Source: Spirochaeta isovalerica (GTDB lineage: Bacteria > Spirochaetota > Spirochaetia > DSM-2461). From it: a stretch of 64,000 bases of DNA. The DNA is taken from NCBI RefSeq assembly GCF_014207565.1, contig NZ_JACHGJ010000002.1:372001-436000 (forward strand). The letters are read 5' to 3'. How positions within the stretch are numbered: position 1 is the stretch's first letter; every line of letters begins with the position of its first letter. The notes beneath the pieces were generated by a model. That model had not been told where the DNA came from. It made no database searches and worked only from the letters and a program-made list of their open reading frames with translations. The translations under genes were made by a program, and so were the position numbers. This document shows, piece by piece, positions 41,291 to 50,534 of this stretch.

Positions 41291-42469
41291 TTATTTTTCT
41301 TCCGGTGAGGATTCTTTTCTTTTTTTGCGTTTGTTGACATACATGCGGTTGTCGGCGGTTTTCAGGAGCTGGTCGAAGCTTTCACCTTCGACGGGGAAGA
41401 AGGCATGTCCGTAGCTGAATGATACGGAGAAATTGTCCGATGTGGTAATAACCGGGTTTATGTCGAGCGTCTGGCGGATTTCACTTATTTTTTCAGCAAT
41501 TTCTTCGTCAGTAATGTCGTAGAATATGGCCATGAATTCGTCTCCGCCCCAACGGGCGAATGTATCGGTTTTTCTGATTTTATTTCTTGTCGTCTCGGAG
41601 AATTTTTTCAGAACTAGATCTCCGGCCATGTGACCGAATGTGTCATTCACTTTCTTCAGATCGTCAATATCGAATATAATTAATGAGAATTTTTCCTTAT
41701 ATCTTTCAGATTTGTTCAGAACGGTTTCAAACTGCTCCATAAAGTAGTTTCTGTTATAGGCATTTGTGAGGCTGTCATAGCGGGACAGGAGAACCATATT
41801 GCGGTATAACTGGAATTTTTGCAAAGCGATTTCCAGATTGCTCCTTATGTATTCCATCGATTTCAGGTCTTCACTTGAAAAAGCTTTCAGCTCTCTGCTG
41901 TCTATGTGCAGTATTCCGGCTACTTCGCCGCTGAGTATCAAGGGGACGGCTATGGTTGACCGTATCGACCACTCTTCGGGGTCAACAGTTAAGGGCTTCA
42001 GTTCCAGGTTTTTGATTAGGGATACATCATCTATTATCTCGGATTTGGTTATATGTCCGCCTGTGTATTTCCAGATGATGGTTTCTTCCAGGGGAATTTG
42101 AAAATCCTTTATCTTCTCATCGTCAAAGCCCTGATGAACCGAGCATTCGTACAATCCCTGATCATTCTTAATCATTATACTGCCGACATTGGCACCGGGT
42201 ATGAAGTCAATAACTTTGGCCAGTATCAGTTTGTACAACTCTTCGGGATTTTCTGTCCCGACGACTGCCTGGGTAATATCGAGCATTGAATGATTCAATT
42301 TTTCGAGTTTTTGTCTTTCTTCGATGGATTTGTTATAGAGATTATTGCTTTTGCGATATTTCAATATCAAAAAAATAATAGACGTCAATAGGAGTAATAG
42401 CGAGATAATAATTGTATAGAATAAAACCGTACTGATATTCATATGATGTAAAACCAGCCTCAGAAACAA
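41291..42469 (-). CDS. Diguanylate cyclase with GAF sensor domain
   Basis: A protein of up to 392 residues: one N-terminal membrane helix (TVLFYTIIISLLLLLTSIIFLI), a GAF-type sensor (about 60-220) and a C-terminal GGDEF domain with the intact active-site motif RWGGDEFMA. It makes the second messenger cyclic di-GMP. The start is uncertain: a TTG at 42469 with a weak ribosome binding site, or the ATG at 42442. It lies between the main biosynthetic operon and the FabH/TetR genes but on the opposite strand, and may not belong to the pathway. Confidence 0.9.
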   Translation of the reverse strand: MFLRLVLHHMNISTVLFYTIIISLLLLLTSIIFLILKYRKSNNLYNKSIEERQKLEKLNHSMLDITQAVVGTENPEELYKLILAKVIDFIPGANVGSIMIKNDQGLYECSVHQGFDDEKIKDFQIPLEETIIWKYTGGHITKSEIIDDVSLIKNLELKPLTVDPEEWSIRSTIAVPLILSGEVAGILHIDSRELKAFSSEDLKSMEYIRSNLEIALQKFQLYRNMVLLSRYDSLTNAYNRNYFMEQFETVLNKSERYKEKFSLIIFDIDDLKKVNDTFGHMAGDLVLKKFSETTRNKIRKTDTFARWGGDEFMAIFYDITDEEIAEKISEIRQTLDINPVITTSDNFSVSFSYGHAFFPVEGESFDQLLKTADNRMYVNKRKKRKESSPEEK

Positions 42470-42500
42470 TTTCTTTCAGTATATAGCAGTACGGTTTATT

Positions 42501-43484
42501 TTACCACTCTAATATCAGTCCCGAGTGGGTTAACCCGCCTCCGAAGCCGTAAAGGAGAATCTTCTGACCCTTCTTCAGCTTGCCGGCTTTTTCCGCTTCA
42601 GAGAGAGCCAGGGGTATGGTTACCGATGATGTATTGCCGAAGTATTCCAGACTCGTCAGTGTCTTTTCCGGGGTGAAACCGATTTTCTCGCCTATGGAAT
42701 GTATCATTCTGAGATTGGCGCTATGGGGTACAAACCAGTCGATTTCATCTGTGGTCATTCCCGAGTTTTCCATCATGGCTTTTACGCTTGCCGGCACTGT
42801 TCGTATAACAAAGGTATATACGGCTCTGCCGTCCTGATACAGGTAATTGACTTTCTCGGCTTCTTCTTTTTCTATTTTTCCCGCAAGCCCTGTGCAATAG
42901 AGCTTATTTCCCGATTTTCCCTGTGACCCGTAATAAGCCGCAAAGAATCCGGGGTTTTCATTGTCTCTTTCGACAAGGACCGCACCGGCACCATCGCCAA
43001 AAAGTATGCAGGTGTTTCTGTCGGTATAATCTGTTATTTTCGATAGAACTTCCGAAGATATAACCAGCACTTTATTGTTTTGACCGGTCGTTATCATGGA
43101 ATTGGCAACCTGAAGGGCGTAAACAAAGCCTGAACAGGCCGCATTCAGATCAAGAACACCGGTCGTTTCGGGGAAATTCATTCTTCCATGGACAACTGAG
43201 GAAACACTGGGTGTGATATAGTCAGGGGTAATTGTGGCCACGATTATCAGGTCAATTTCATTTATATCAACTGAGAAGCGGGAAACAAGGTCTTCCACGG
43301 CTTTGACAGCCATATCGGAAACATATTCCTCTTCTCCGGCAATTCTTCTCTCTCTGATTCCTGTTCTCTGGACGATCCACTCATCAGAGGTATCCACCAT
43401 TTTTTCCAGATCCTTGTTAGACAGGATTCTTTCAGGGACATAAGATCCGATTGCAGATATTCGTGCTCTTGAAATAAAATTCAA
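42501..43484 (-). CDS. fabH: Beta-ketoacyl-ACP synthase III
   Basis: A 327-residue KAS III: catalytic Cys117 in LNAACSGF, His in WFVPHSANLRM (about 250) and Asn in YFGNTSSV (about 280). It starts acyl chains by condensing an acyl-CoA with malonyl-ACP, and its choice of acyl-CoA would fix the tail end of the product. The TTG start has AAGGAG 8 bases upstream. It lies 10 bases after the tetR stop, so the regulator and the starter enzyme form one minus-strand operon under the palindromic operator. Confidence 0.93.
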   Translation of the reverse strand: MNFISRARISAIGSYVPERILSNKDLEKMVDTSDEWIVQRTGIRERRIAGEEEYVSDMAVKAVEDLVSRFSVDINEIDLIIVATITPDYITPSVSSVVHGRMNFPETTGVLDLNAACSGFVYALQVANSMITTGQNNKVLVISSEVLSKITDYTDRNTCILFGDGAGAVLVERDNENPGFFAAYYGSQGKSGNKLYCTGLAGKIEKEEAEKVNYLYQDGRAVYTFVIRTVPASVKAMMENSGMTTDEIDWFVPHSANLRMIHSIGEKIGFTPEKTLTSLEYFGNTSSVTIPLALSEAEKAGKLKKGQKILLYGFGGGLTHSGLILEW

Positions 43485-43494
43485 TATTTTCTCC

Positions 43495-44064
43495 TTATTC
43501 GTTGCAGATATGAAAGACCAGGTCTTTTTCCGCTCTCTTGATTCTTCCCGGTTCCTTGAATATTCGGGCCATTTTCAATGAACCTGACATGACGTAGATC
43601 ATATGACGGGCCGTATCGGAACTGCTGAGATACTGTCGGAATTCTCCGGCTTCCTTTCCTTTTTCGACGAGGTCGGTAAGCCATTCTTCTACCTGTGCTA
43701 TCAAACGTTGAGAGTGTTCCCGAATTCCTTCGGGCATGCTGTGATAATCAGCGGCGACCATTCCTATGGGACAGATTCTGGTACAGCCGTTGGAAAGCGA
43801 ACCATACATTCTGCAGAAGGCAATCAGCTTTTCTTTGTTGCTGATCGACCCGAGACGTTTTCCCCATAGAGAAAACAGCCGGCTGTATTTTCTGATGAAA
43901 GCTATCCCCAGATCTTCTTTTTTGGGGAAATGGTAATGGATGCTGGCTTTTCTTATGTTAATGGCTGAAGCGATATCGTTGTAGCTGAATCCCTGATATC
44001 CGTAAGAGAGAATCAGCTCTTCCGCCGTTTTTACTATTAACGATTTTGTCGTTCGGTTCTGCAT
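43495..44064 (-). CDS. TetR-family regulator of the acyl-chain cluster
   Basis: A 189-residue repressor with the helix-turn-helix YQGFSYNDIASAINIRKASIHYHFPKKEDL near the N-terminus. Its ligand domain contains NGCTRICPIGMVAAD with two cysteines, a feature of the NemR/YcdC-like group. It heads the two-gene operon with fabH. A perfect 24-bp palindrome 9 bases before its start is the obvious operator, indicating autorepression. Whether it also controls the main 11-gene operon is unclear, because the palindrome does not recur there. Confidence 0.9.
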   Translation of the reverse strand: MQNRTTKSLIVKTAEELILSYGYQGFSYNDIASAINIRKASIHYHFPKKEDLGIAFIRKYSRLFSLWGKRLGSISNKEKLIAFCRMYGSLSNGCTRICPIGMVAADYHSMPEGIREHSQRLIAQVEEWLTDLVEKGKEAGEFRQYLSSSDTARHMIYVMSGSLKMARIFKEPGRIKRAEKDLVFHICNE

Positions 44065-44073
44065 TATGAAACA

Positions 44074-44097
44074 ATTCTACCTACTAGTAGGTAGAAT
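44074..44097. promoter_or_regulatory. Perfect 24-bp palindromic operator of the cluster's TetR
   Basis: ATTCTACCTACT followed by its exact reverse complement, between the tetR start codon (44064) and the terminator of fabF. The inner CTACCTACTAGTAGGTAG has the size and symmetry of TetR operators. Confidence 0.8.
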
Positions 44098-44121
44098 GTC
44101 AAATTCCATTGAGGTAAATAC

Positions 44122-44146
44122 AAAAAAAAGACCGGATATAATCCGG
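44122..44146 (-). terminator. Terminator of the fabF gene
   Basis: On the minus strand CCGGAT pairs with ATCCGG (extendable by flanking bases) and is followed by eight T residues, 26 bases after the fabF stop. It separates fabF from the tetR-fabH operon. Confidence 0.8.
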
Positions 44147-44171
44147 CCTTTAGTCTTTCCTGTGATTATGA

Positions 44172-45437
44172 TCAGTCTTTATATCGCGAGAATACGACTG
44201 CGGCGTTCTGGCCGCCGAATCCGAAGGAATTTGATAGTATGTGATCGATTGAATTATCTTTGTATGTTTCGGTTATGACATTGAGATATATTTCAGGATC
44301 AAGTTCGAAGACATTTATTGTCGGATGTACAGTTCCGTCTACAAAAACCCGCATATCTGCAACTGCTTCAACGGCGCTGGCGCCTCCCAGGAGGTGTCCT
44401 ACCATGGATTTGGTGCTGTGTACGGGAATCTTGTCTCCCCAATCTCCCATCACTTTATTGATGGCAATGGATTCTATCTGGTCTCCAAGTGGAGTTGATG
44501 TCCCGTGACAGTTGACGAGACCGACTTCATCGGAGGTGATACCCGCTTCTTCAATGGCCATCTTCATAGCCCGTACAGCCCCTTCCGCTTCCGGATGAGG
44601 CGCTACCAGGTCATGGGCATCACAGGAGAAGCCGTATCCGGTCAGTTCTCCATAGATCTTTGCCCCTCTGGCTTTAGCGTGTTCCAGTTCTTCAAGACAT
44701 AGAACTCCCGCGCCTTCTCCGAGAATAAAACCGTTTCTGTCTTTATCGAAAGGACGGCTTGCTGTTTCCGGTGAATCGTTTCTGTTTGAAAGGGCTCCGA
44801 TATTTCCGAAAGCGGATATGCCCGCTTCGTTAACGGCCGATTCCGAACCGCCGGCGAACATGACATCGGCCATACCCATTTTGATAAGCGACGCCGCGAC
44901 GCCGAAAGCGTGGTTTCCCGTTGAACAAGCCGAATTGAGAGAGAAGGAAGGTCCCTTTAATCCTGCTTCCTGCGCGAAAAATGCGCTGCCCGTATTGGGA
45001 ATACAGCCGATTATATAAAAAGGAGATGTAGAACTCATTCCCTTTGTATCAAATTGTCTTATCGTATTCACATGGGAGTTTACCCCGCCGGCACCGGTAC
45101 CGATCAGCGTTCCGTATCTTTCGGGGTTTATATTAACATCGAGGCCGGAATCTCTCAGAGCCTGCATTCCAGCCACATGGGAGAATATCATATAGCGGTC
45201 GATCCGCCTAATCATTTTCCTTGATGAGAAATAGGGTTGAAGATCGGGGAGATCCAGCTCGGCCGCTATTTGAATCTCATAATCTCCGATATCAAAATTC
45301 TGGATTTTTCTCGTTCCGGACTTGCCTTTTTCCAGGTTGTCCCAGTACTCTTTAACATCATTTCCTATCGGATTGACTGTTCCCAATCCTGTAACCACAA
45401 CTCTTCTCTGCAAAAAGTTGCTGCCCATATTGCCCAT
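44172..45437 (-). CDS. fabF: Beta-ketoacyl-ACP synthase II
   Basis: A 421-residue elongating condensing enzyme: Cys171 in NSACSTGNHA, His in NCHGTSTPLGD (about 312) and His in KSMVGHLLGGAS (about 348), with the normal GGAS loop that the operon's other KAS II-like protein lacks. It extends acyl-ACP by two carbons per round. It is transcribed alone between a clear ribosome binding site (AAAAGGA) and a terminator, divergent from the phosphopantetheinyl transferase gene. It could be the housekeeping FabF or a cluster-specific copy. Confidence 0.93.
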   Translation of the reverse strand: MGNMGSNFLQRRVVVTGLGTVNPIGNDVKEYWDNLEKGKSGTRKIQNFDIGDYEIQIAAELDLPDLQPYFSSRKMIRRIDRYMIFSHVAGMQALRDSGLDVNINPERYGTLIGTGAGGVNSHVNTIRQFDTKGMSSTSPFYIIGCIPNTGSAFFAQEAGLKGPSFSLNSACSTGNHAFGVAASLIKMGMADVMFAGGSESAVNEAGISAFGNIGALSNRNDSPETASRPFDKDRNGFILGEGAGVLCLEELEHAKARGAKIYGELTGYGFSCDAHDLVAPHPEAEGAVRAMKMAIEEAGITSDEVGLVNCHGTSTPLGDQIESIAINKVMGDWGDKIPVHSTKSMVGHLLGGASAVEAVADMRVFVDGTVHPTINVFELDPEIYLNVITETYKDNSIDHILSNSFGFGGQNAAVVFSRYKD

Positions 45438-45602
45438 AGTAATTCCTTTTTATATATTGATTATCAATTACGAACATAGAAGATCGATATTTTCAAACTT
45501 CTATATTCAACCCTGATGAAAGGCGATTGTCAAGACTGTTGTCTCCCATGTCAACCAAATGGAATCACTAAATTGCCGATTTTCTTCCGCGGAGGTAAAT
45601 AT

Positions 45603-46217
45603 ATGCCAGAAAGAGAATTGTTCGAGCTATGGCTCGCTTCGGAAGCGGAAATAAGAGAAATCGTCCCCGGCGATAATATGAATAATTCCTCTTTAAGCCG
45701 GAATTTCGCTGATTTCATGCTTCAGCATCTCATTAGGGGCTATTCTCCCTCGTTACTGAGAAAAAACGAACATGGGAAACCTTATATAAAGGACCTTCCT
45801 TTCAGCTACAACCTCAGCCACTGCGAAGATCTGTATGCCATTCTGGTTACTTCTTTCGATTACTGCGGCGTGGATATACAGTCCGTAAAAAGCCTTGTTA
45901 AATATGACGATGCGCTTCGTTCGGTCATGACTGACCGGGAATATGGAATTCTGAAGGAAAAGGGGAATCCCGGTGATTTCTTTCAGCTATGGAGTCTCAA
46001 GGAAGCTTATGTCAAAGCCCTGGGCGGTTCCATCTGGTACGGGCGGGATTTTGAGACGGAAACGGCTCCGGGAAATTTTTCCGATACATGGTTTAAACGA
46101 GAGAAACTGTTTTTCTACTCTACGGAAGTGAAAAAGGAAGTTTTTCTCTCTCTGGCCGTTCCGGCTCTTCCTGAAACTGCGGATTTTTTGAAATTTCTCT
46201 CAAAGGACTTTTCTTGA
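45603..46217 (+). CDS. 4'-phosphopantetheinyl transferase (Sfp type)
   Basis: A 204-residue enzyme with the two Sfp-family motifs: GVDIQSV (Asp91 binds Mg) and WSLKEAYVKALG (130-141, Glu and Lys). NLSHCEDLYAI precedes them, as usual. It moves the phosphopantetheine arm of CoA onto the serine of carrier proteins, here presumably the cluster's ACP. The start is placed at the ATG 45603 because GGAGG lies 5-6 bases before it; the longer frame from 45516 has an unlikely cysteine-rich beginning. A dedicated transferase supports a specialised, non-housekeeping ACP. Confidence 0.9.
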   Translation: MPERELFELWLASEAEIREIVPGDNMNNSSLSRNFADFMLQHLIRGYSPSLLRKNEHGKPYIKDLPFSYNLSHCEDLYAILVTSFDYCGVDIQSVKSLVKYDDALRSVMTDREYGILKEKGNPGDFFQLWSLKEAYVKALGGSIWYGRDFETETAPGNFSDTWFKREKLFFYSTEVKKEVFLSLAVPALPETADFLKFLSKDFS

Positions 46218-46242
46218 TTCTCTTTACAGATTATTCTGAGAC

Positions 46243-46749
46243 ATGGAAAAGTATTACGTATCATATAACCGCATTCATTCGACAATGAAGGATCTGGCAG
46301 AGCAGGTCAAAGCCTCAGGATTTGAACCCGATTATATCGTAGCGATCGGAACCGGGGGATTCATTCCCGCCCGTATGCTGAAAACCAACATCAATCGTCC
46401 TATCCTGACTGTGGGCATTGCTTATTACGATCTCAATGATAATCTAATGGATCATCCCCATATCATTCAGTGGATCGATGATGCTGATGCCAAACTCAAA
46501 GGGAAAAAACTGCTTCTGGTTGACGAAGTCGATGATTCGAGAGCGACAATCGGATACTGCCTCGAGACCCTTCTGACCCATAACCCGGAAGAGATTGCCG
46601 TTGTGGTCGTACATAATAAAGATAAAGAGAAAAGGGGAGCCATCCCTCCTCAGGTAAAAAGATATTTCGCCGGCGAAACCATGGAAGACAAATGGATCTG
46701 CTATCCCTGGGATGCCGATGATATCCTGGAACACGACAAAAACTGCTGA
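46243..46749 (+). CDS. Phosphoribosyltransferase (xanthine/hypoxanthine type)
   Basis: A 168-residue purine phosphoribosyltransferase-fold protein. The PRPP-binding motif is KLLLVDEVDDSRATI (about 89-103), and the N-terminal half has IVAIGTGGFIPARML. The closest pattern is the archaeal/bacterial xanthine or guanine-xanthine phosphoribosyltransferase group, which salvages free purine bases to nucleotides. It has no Shine-Dalgarno sequence; TATTCT stands 5 bases before the ATG. It probably lies next to the biosynthetic cluster by chance. Confidence 0.85.
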   Translation: MEKYYVSYNRIHSTMKDLAEQVKASGFEPDYIVAIGTGGFIPARMLKTNINRPILTVGIAYYDLNDNLMDHPHIIQWIDDADAKLKGKKLLLVDEVDDSRATIGYCLETLLTHNPEEIAVVVVHNKDKEKRGAIPPQVKRYFAGETMEDKWICYPWDADDILEHDKNC

Positions 46750-46799
46750 ATCGTTATCTTAGGAAGCCGGAAACAGGATTTCTTCTTTTGTTTTCAGCT

Positions 46800-49115
46800 T
46801 CAGATTGTTTCAAGCTGCCCTTTGAAGGGGCGGCTTAATTTTATTATATAAGGCGTGACAGTAAAATCCGCTATAAGAGCCGATACCATAGCGACGATCA
46901 TATAGATTCCCATGTTCACCATGCTGTGCACTGCAGATGTGAGGAAAGCCGCAAAAGTGGCGCATAGGATTATGTTGGCCAGAATCAGGGCTTTTCCGAC
47001 GCGGATGAATGAGTTCCTGATCGATTTGTCGTAGTTTCCCGTTCGCCCGAAATCCGTTTTCACATGATTGATAAAGTGAATGGTGTCATCAACAGCCAGT
47101 CCCATAACCATAGGGGCGATTGTCATGGTCACGAACTCCAGAGGCTCACCCATAAAGCCCATCAGGCCTCCGGTAATTATAACCGGCGTGATGTTGGGTA
47201 TCATTGCGATAATTCCCAGTTTCACATTCCGGAAAACAATCATCATCATAATTGAGATGACAACGAGAGCCGAGAAGACCGACTGAACCAGTCCTTTGGT
47301 AATATACTGGTTCATAATGCTCAGCTGTATGACTCCACCGGTCAGCAGATACTGGAATCCGGGATAGGACTCTTCGGGGAAAAGCCTTGCGATCTCCTTT
47401 TCCAGATCTTTCAGATGGGCAGATGTTTCCAGTGTGGAGACGTCATATATCTGGACCAGAATTCTCAATGTCTTATTATCGCTGTCGATCCAGGAATTCA
47501 TCGTCTCGCTCATCGACCGCCTGGCGAACATGACGAGGCCTCTTATCTGGGAATCTTTTTCAGGAATGCTGTAAAAAGCTCCGTCGTTCCGGTGTCTCAG
47601 GCGGTTAACTTCCTTAATGATGCTGTTGATTGATGAAACCTGCTTGATAAACCCGTACCGGCTGATAAAACCGGTCAGTTCATCCACTTTCTTAAGCGTT
47701 TCTTCAGTTAAAGCCATATTCTCCGGAAACTCCAGAGCTATGTTGTAGGCGTTGGTAAATCCGATTTCCGAATCGGATATATAGTTCTGGTCTATGGCGT
47801 GCTGCATTTTATCGCCCATCATATTGCGGGTATTCAAGTCCACCCGGAGCTTTGTGGCTCCGTAAAGAGAGATAAGGAGAACCAGGATAAATATAACTGA
47901 CAGGTGAATCCCGTGAGTCATGACGAAATCGCTGAACCGGCCAATCAGTATCTCTATCCTGTCGATTCCCCGGTTCGTATCGCTGATCTCTTTCGTCTTT
48001 TCCGGCAGGTCCGGTCTGTCCTGGCCGAGTGCGATGAAAGCGGGAAAAAGTACCACGGCCATGAGAAATACAACGGAGATGCTTATCGCCGAAACCAGAC
48101 CGACCCATTGAATGGCGCTAATGGGGACGAGCAAAAAGGACAGGAGGGCCGAAATGGTCGTAAAAGCCGTAAACATTATCGGCCAACCGCTTTCCTTTAT
48201 GGCATATGCTACCGATTCCTTCCGCCTGCCGGTCAAAATCAGATTTCTTTTGAAGAAGTTGAAAACATGTATGGTATAGCCTATGGAAACTGCTATGGAC
48301 AGAAGTATGGGAATGAGCATAAAAGTGGTATCGACAATCATCTGACGCCAGCCCATAACACCGAAAACGCTGCTTATGGATATGCCGATTACCAGAACGG
48401 CACCCAGAACTCCCTGGAATGAGCGGATGATAAAGACAATCAGAAGCAGAGCAATCAGCGCAGCCAGACCAATAACGATAATCAGATCATGAAGCATCTC
48501 TATCGTCTTTCTATATTCGAGCACAGGTATACCCGTCGCCAGAAGGGAAGCCCCGTCGGCGCTGTACCGGTCGATTATAGCCATAACTTCTTTTCCTACG
48601 ATAAACGAGGGGTCGTCGTCTTCGGTCCATTCCTCTTTTGAGGGATATGTTTTCAGGCTGCATAAGATCCAGGCCTGTTTGTAATTCGTTGAATAGAGAA
48701 CTCCCCTGACGCTTTCCCTCATGTCGAGGCTGTCTCTCAAATCTTCCAGAGACTGTGTGTCCAGACCGTCGGCGAAGCTGAAAATCGAGGACACGCTGTC
48801 AATGAACTCGACCTCTTTTGTCAAATCACGGCTGAGGGATTCGATCAGATTCATGGTTTCGGGGGAAAAAACATCTTCCGATTCCACCAGCACTCCGACA
48901 AAATCGCTGTTGCCGAAGATGGAATCGAATTCCTTCTGGTCTACGATGACTTTATCATTTTCCAGAAACAGATTGGAAATGGATACGGAAGTTCGGAGAT
49001 CTTTCAGTCCCAGCGATGCGAAGGCTCCCATTATCAGAATCGCTGCAATGATCAAAAAGCGGAAGCGGACCAGGCTTTCACCGAGTTTATAGAAAAAAAG
49101 TTCATTTCTTGACAT
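46800..49115 (-). CDS. MMPL/HAE3-type RND exporter
   Basis: A 771-residue RND protein with 12 membrane helices in two halves: helix 1 at residues 17-35, helices 2-6 from about 210 to 370, a repeat starting near 405 and helices 8-12 from about 620. Each half has one periplasmic loop, smaller than in AcrB. The proton-relay Asp pair is in GLAVDDTIHFINH. Proteins of this class (MmpL, HpnN) move lipids or hydrophobic molecules across the inner membrane. It is placed beside the acyl-chain cluster and two acyltransferases, so a lipid substrate is plausible. It starts 12 bases after the CapA-like gene, so the two are co-transcribed. Confidence 0.9.
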   Translation of the reverse strand: MSRNELFFYKLGESLVRFRFLIIAAILIMGAFASLGLKDLRTSVSISNLFLENDKVIVDQKEFDSIFGNSDFVGVLVESEDVFSPETMNLIESLSRDLTKEVEFIDSVSSIFSFADGLDTQSLEDLRDSLDMRESVRGVLYSTNYKQAWILCSLKTYPSKEEWTEDDDPSFIVGKEVMAIIDRYSADGASLLATGIPVLEYRKTIEMLHDLIIVIGLAALIALLLIVFIIRSFQGVLGAVLVIGISISSVFGVMGWRQMIVDTTFMLIPILLSIAVSIGYTIHVFNFFKRNLILTGRRKESVAYAIKESGWPIMFTAFTTISALLSFLLVPISAIQWVGLVSAISISVVFLMAVVLFPAFIALGQDRPDLPEKTKEISDTNRGIDRIEILIGRFSDFVMTHGIHLSVIFILVLLISLYGATKLRVDLNTRNMMGDKMQHAIDQNYISDSEIGFTNAYNIALEFPENMALTEETLKKVDELTGFISRYGFIKQVSSINSIIKEVNRLRHRNDGAFYSIPEKDSQIRGLVMFARRSMSETMNSWIDSDNKTLRILVQIYDVSTLETSAHLKDLEKEIARLFPEESYPGFQYLLTGGVIQLSIMNQYITKGLVQSVFSALVVISIMMMIVFRNVKLGIIAMIPNITPVIITGGLMGFMGEPLEFVTMTIAPMVMGLAVDDTIHFINHVKTDFGRTGNYDKSIRNSFIRVGKALILANIILCATFAAFLTSAVHSMVNMGIYMIVAMVSALIADFTVTPYIIKLSRPFKGQLETI

Positions 49116-49127
49116 AAATGAGATGTC

Positions 49128-50426
49128 CTATTTGCGGTGGAAAGCTTCCTGCAGAAAATATTTTACATATTCTCTATGGGCATAGCGCAACTGGATTCTG
49201 TTCCACGGATTCAGATATTCTATCGAATCTCCATTATTCAACTTTTCAATAATTTTGAAAAGGGGAACGATTCTGTGCCGGCTTCTCATGCCCCGCTTTT
49301 TACGGATGAAATAGGTCGGTATGAGAGAGGCGTCTTTTATTCTGGTTATGGATTCGCCTTTGCTGTTTATCCCTTTCTCAAGAATTATTTCCGCGATTTC
49401 CCCCGTATTCTGAGCCGAAATGGGAAGAGTCTGGGAAGTCAGTCCGTTAAGGGAATAAAAGCAGAGAGTATCCCGGCCGTCAGATGTTCTGTACCATTCC
49501 GATGGATTGAGAATGTGGGGATGGTGCCCCACTATAATGTCGATACCTTTTTCCAGAAGCTCGTGTCCTCTCCGGACTATTCGCTCCGGGGGATAATACT
49601 CGAACTCCAGTCCCCAGTGCAGCGAGGCTACGATTATATCGGCTCCCCTCTGCTTCGCCAGCTCAATGTGCCTGAAGATGAGAGAGGGATCGTATTCCGA
49701 TTCCTTTAAGGCATTGAAGCGGATGAGGTTTGTCGCATGCTGACAGTCTTTTTCCAGCGGAATTCCGTTGGTGGAAAATGTGTAGCCCAGAAAAGCTGTT
49801 TTTATCCCCTTCCGTTCGACAATGGGAAAATTATCCACATCTTCCGGTGAACTGTTGGCGCCCGTGTGGAGTATCCCTTTGGAATCCAGATATGTCATGG
49901 TTGATTTGACTCCGGAGTAGAGAGAGTCGTTTATATGATTGTTGGCGAGCGACAGGATATCGAAATGACCGAACCGCCGGTCTCCCAGCATAACTTCCGC
50001 TTGCTGTTCCGTCATGGAAAATCGAATGGTTTTATCGATGGGATTGCTGTCGTTAACAACAAATTCCATATTGGCGAATGTCAAATCGCTGTCGAAAAGC
50101 GTTTCGCCGATCTCGCTCCAGAGAAATTCCGGATTGCCCCGGCTGATTTCTGTCCGGATCATGAGGTCTCCCGCGGCATGAAGTTTCACTTCGTCTGATT
50201 GAACGAGAGGCTCTCTGTTAACCGGAGGCTTCATATTGCGGAAATATTCCTCCAGCCGCGAATGGCGGGCGGCTTTTTTTACAGGAGAGAAATATTTGCT
50301 GGCATAATAAAGCTGCATCCAGGGAAAGAATTTATGGCTCAGATCGCTTTCAGTCGGTTTGGGCCTTTTTCTCGCGTTGAGAATAAGCAGTATAATGATT
50401 GATAAAGATATAATTAGATATTTCAT
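49128..50426 (-). CDS. CapA/PgsA-family metallophosphatase-like protein
   Basis: A 432-residue protein with an N-terminal signal anchor (YLIISLSIIILLILNA), so the domain faces the periplasm. The CapA domain has metal-binding motifs of the calcineurin-like fold: AAGDLM (about 90), FANMEF, LANNH (about 163), LHWGLEFEYYP and GHHPH. CapA/PgsA proteins take part in poly-gamma-glutamate synthesis or act as phosphatases; no CapB/C genes are near, so a capsule role is doubtful. It precedes the MMPL exporter in the same operon and may process or help release its substrate. Confidence 0.88.
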   Translation of the reverse strand: MKYLIISLSIIILLILNARKRPKPTESDLSHKFFPWMQLYYASKYFSPVKKAARHSRLEEYFRNMKPPVNREPLVQSDEVKLHAAGDLMIRTEISRGNPEFLWSEIGETLFDSDLTFANMEFVVNDSNPIDKTIRFSMTEQQAEVMLGDRRFGHFDILSLANNHINDSLYSGVKSTMTYLDSKGILHTGANSSPEDVDNFPIVERKGIKTAFLGYTFSTNGIPLEKDCQHATNLIRFNALKESEYDPSLIFRHIELAKQRGADIIVASLHWGLEFEYYPPERIVRRGHELLEKGIDIIVGHHPHILNPSEWYRTSDGRDTLCFYSLNGLTSQTLPISAQNTGEIAEIILEKGINSKGESITRIKDASLIPTYFIRKKRGMRSRHRIVPLFKIIEKLNNGDSIEYLNPWNRIQLRYAHREYVKYFLQEAFHRK

Positions 50427-50534
50427 TATTTATTTAATCCTCAGTAGAAGATATAGAAGAATGAACATTCAGTAAAGAGAAACTTGCTGTTTGTGATTCT
50501 CACATAGGCGGTTATATACTAAAATGTCGATATA

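Noticed and set aside
41291-42469. Diguanylate cyclase as part of the biosynthetic cluster
   Set aside because: It is on the opposite strand without coupling to the cluster genes and is of a very common type; its position is probably incidental.
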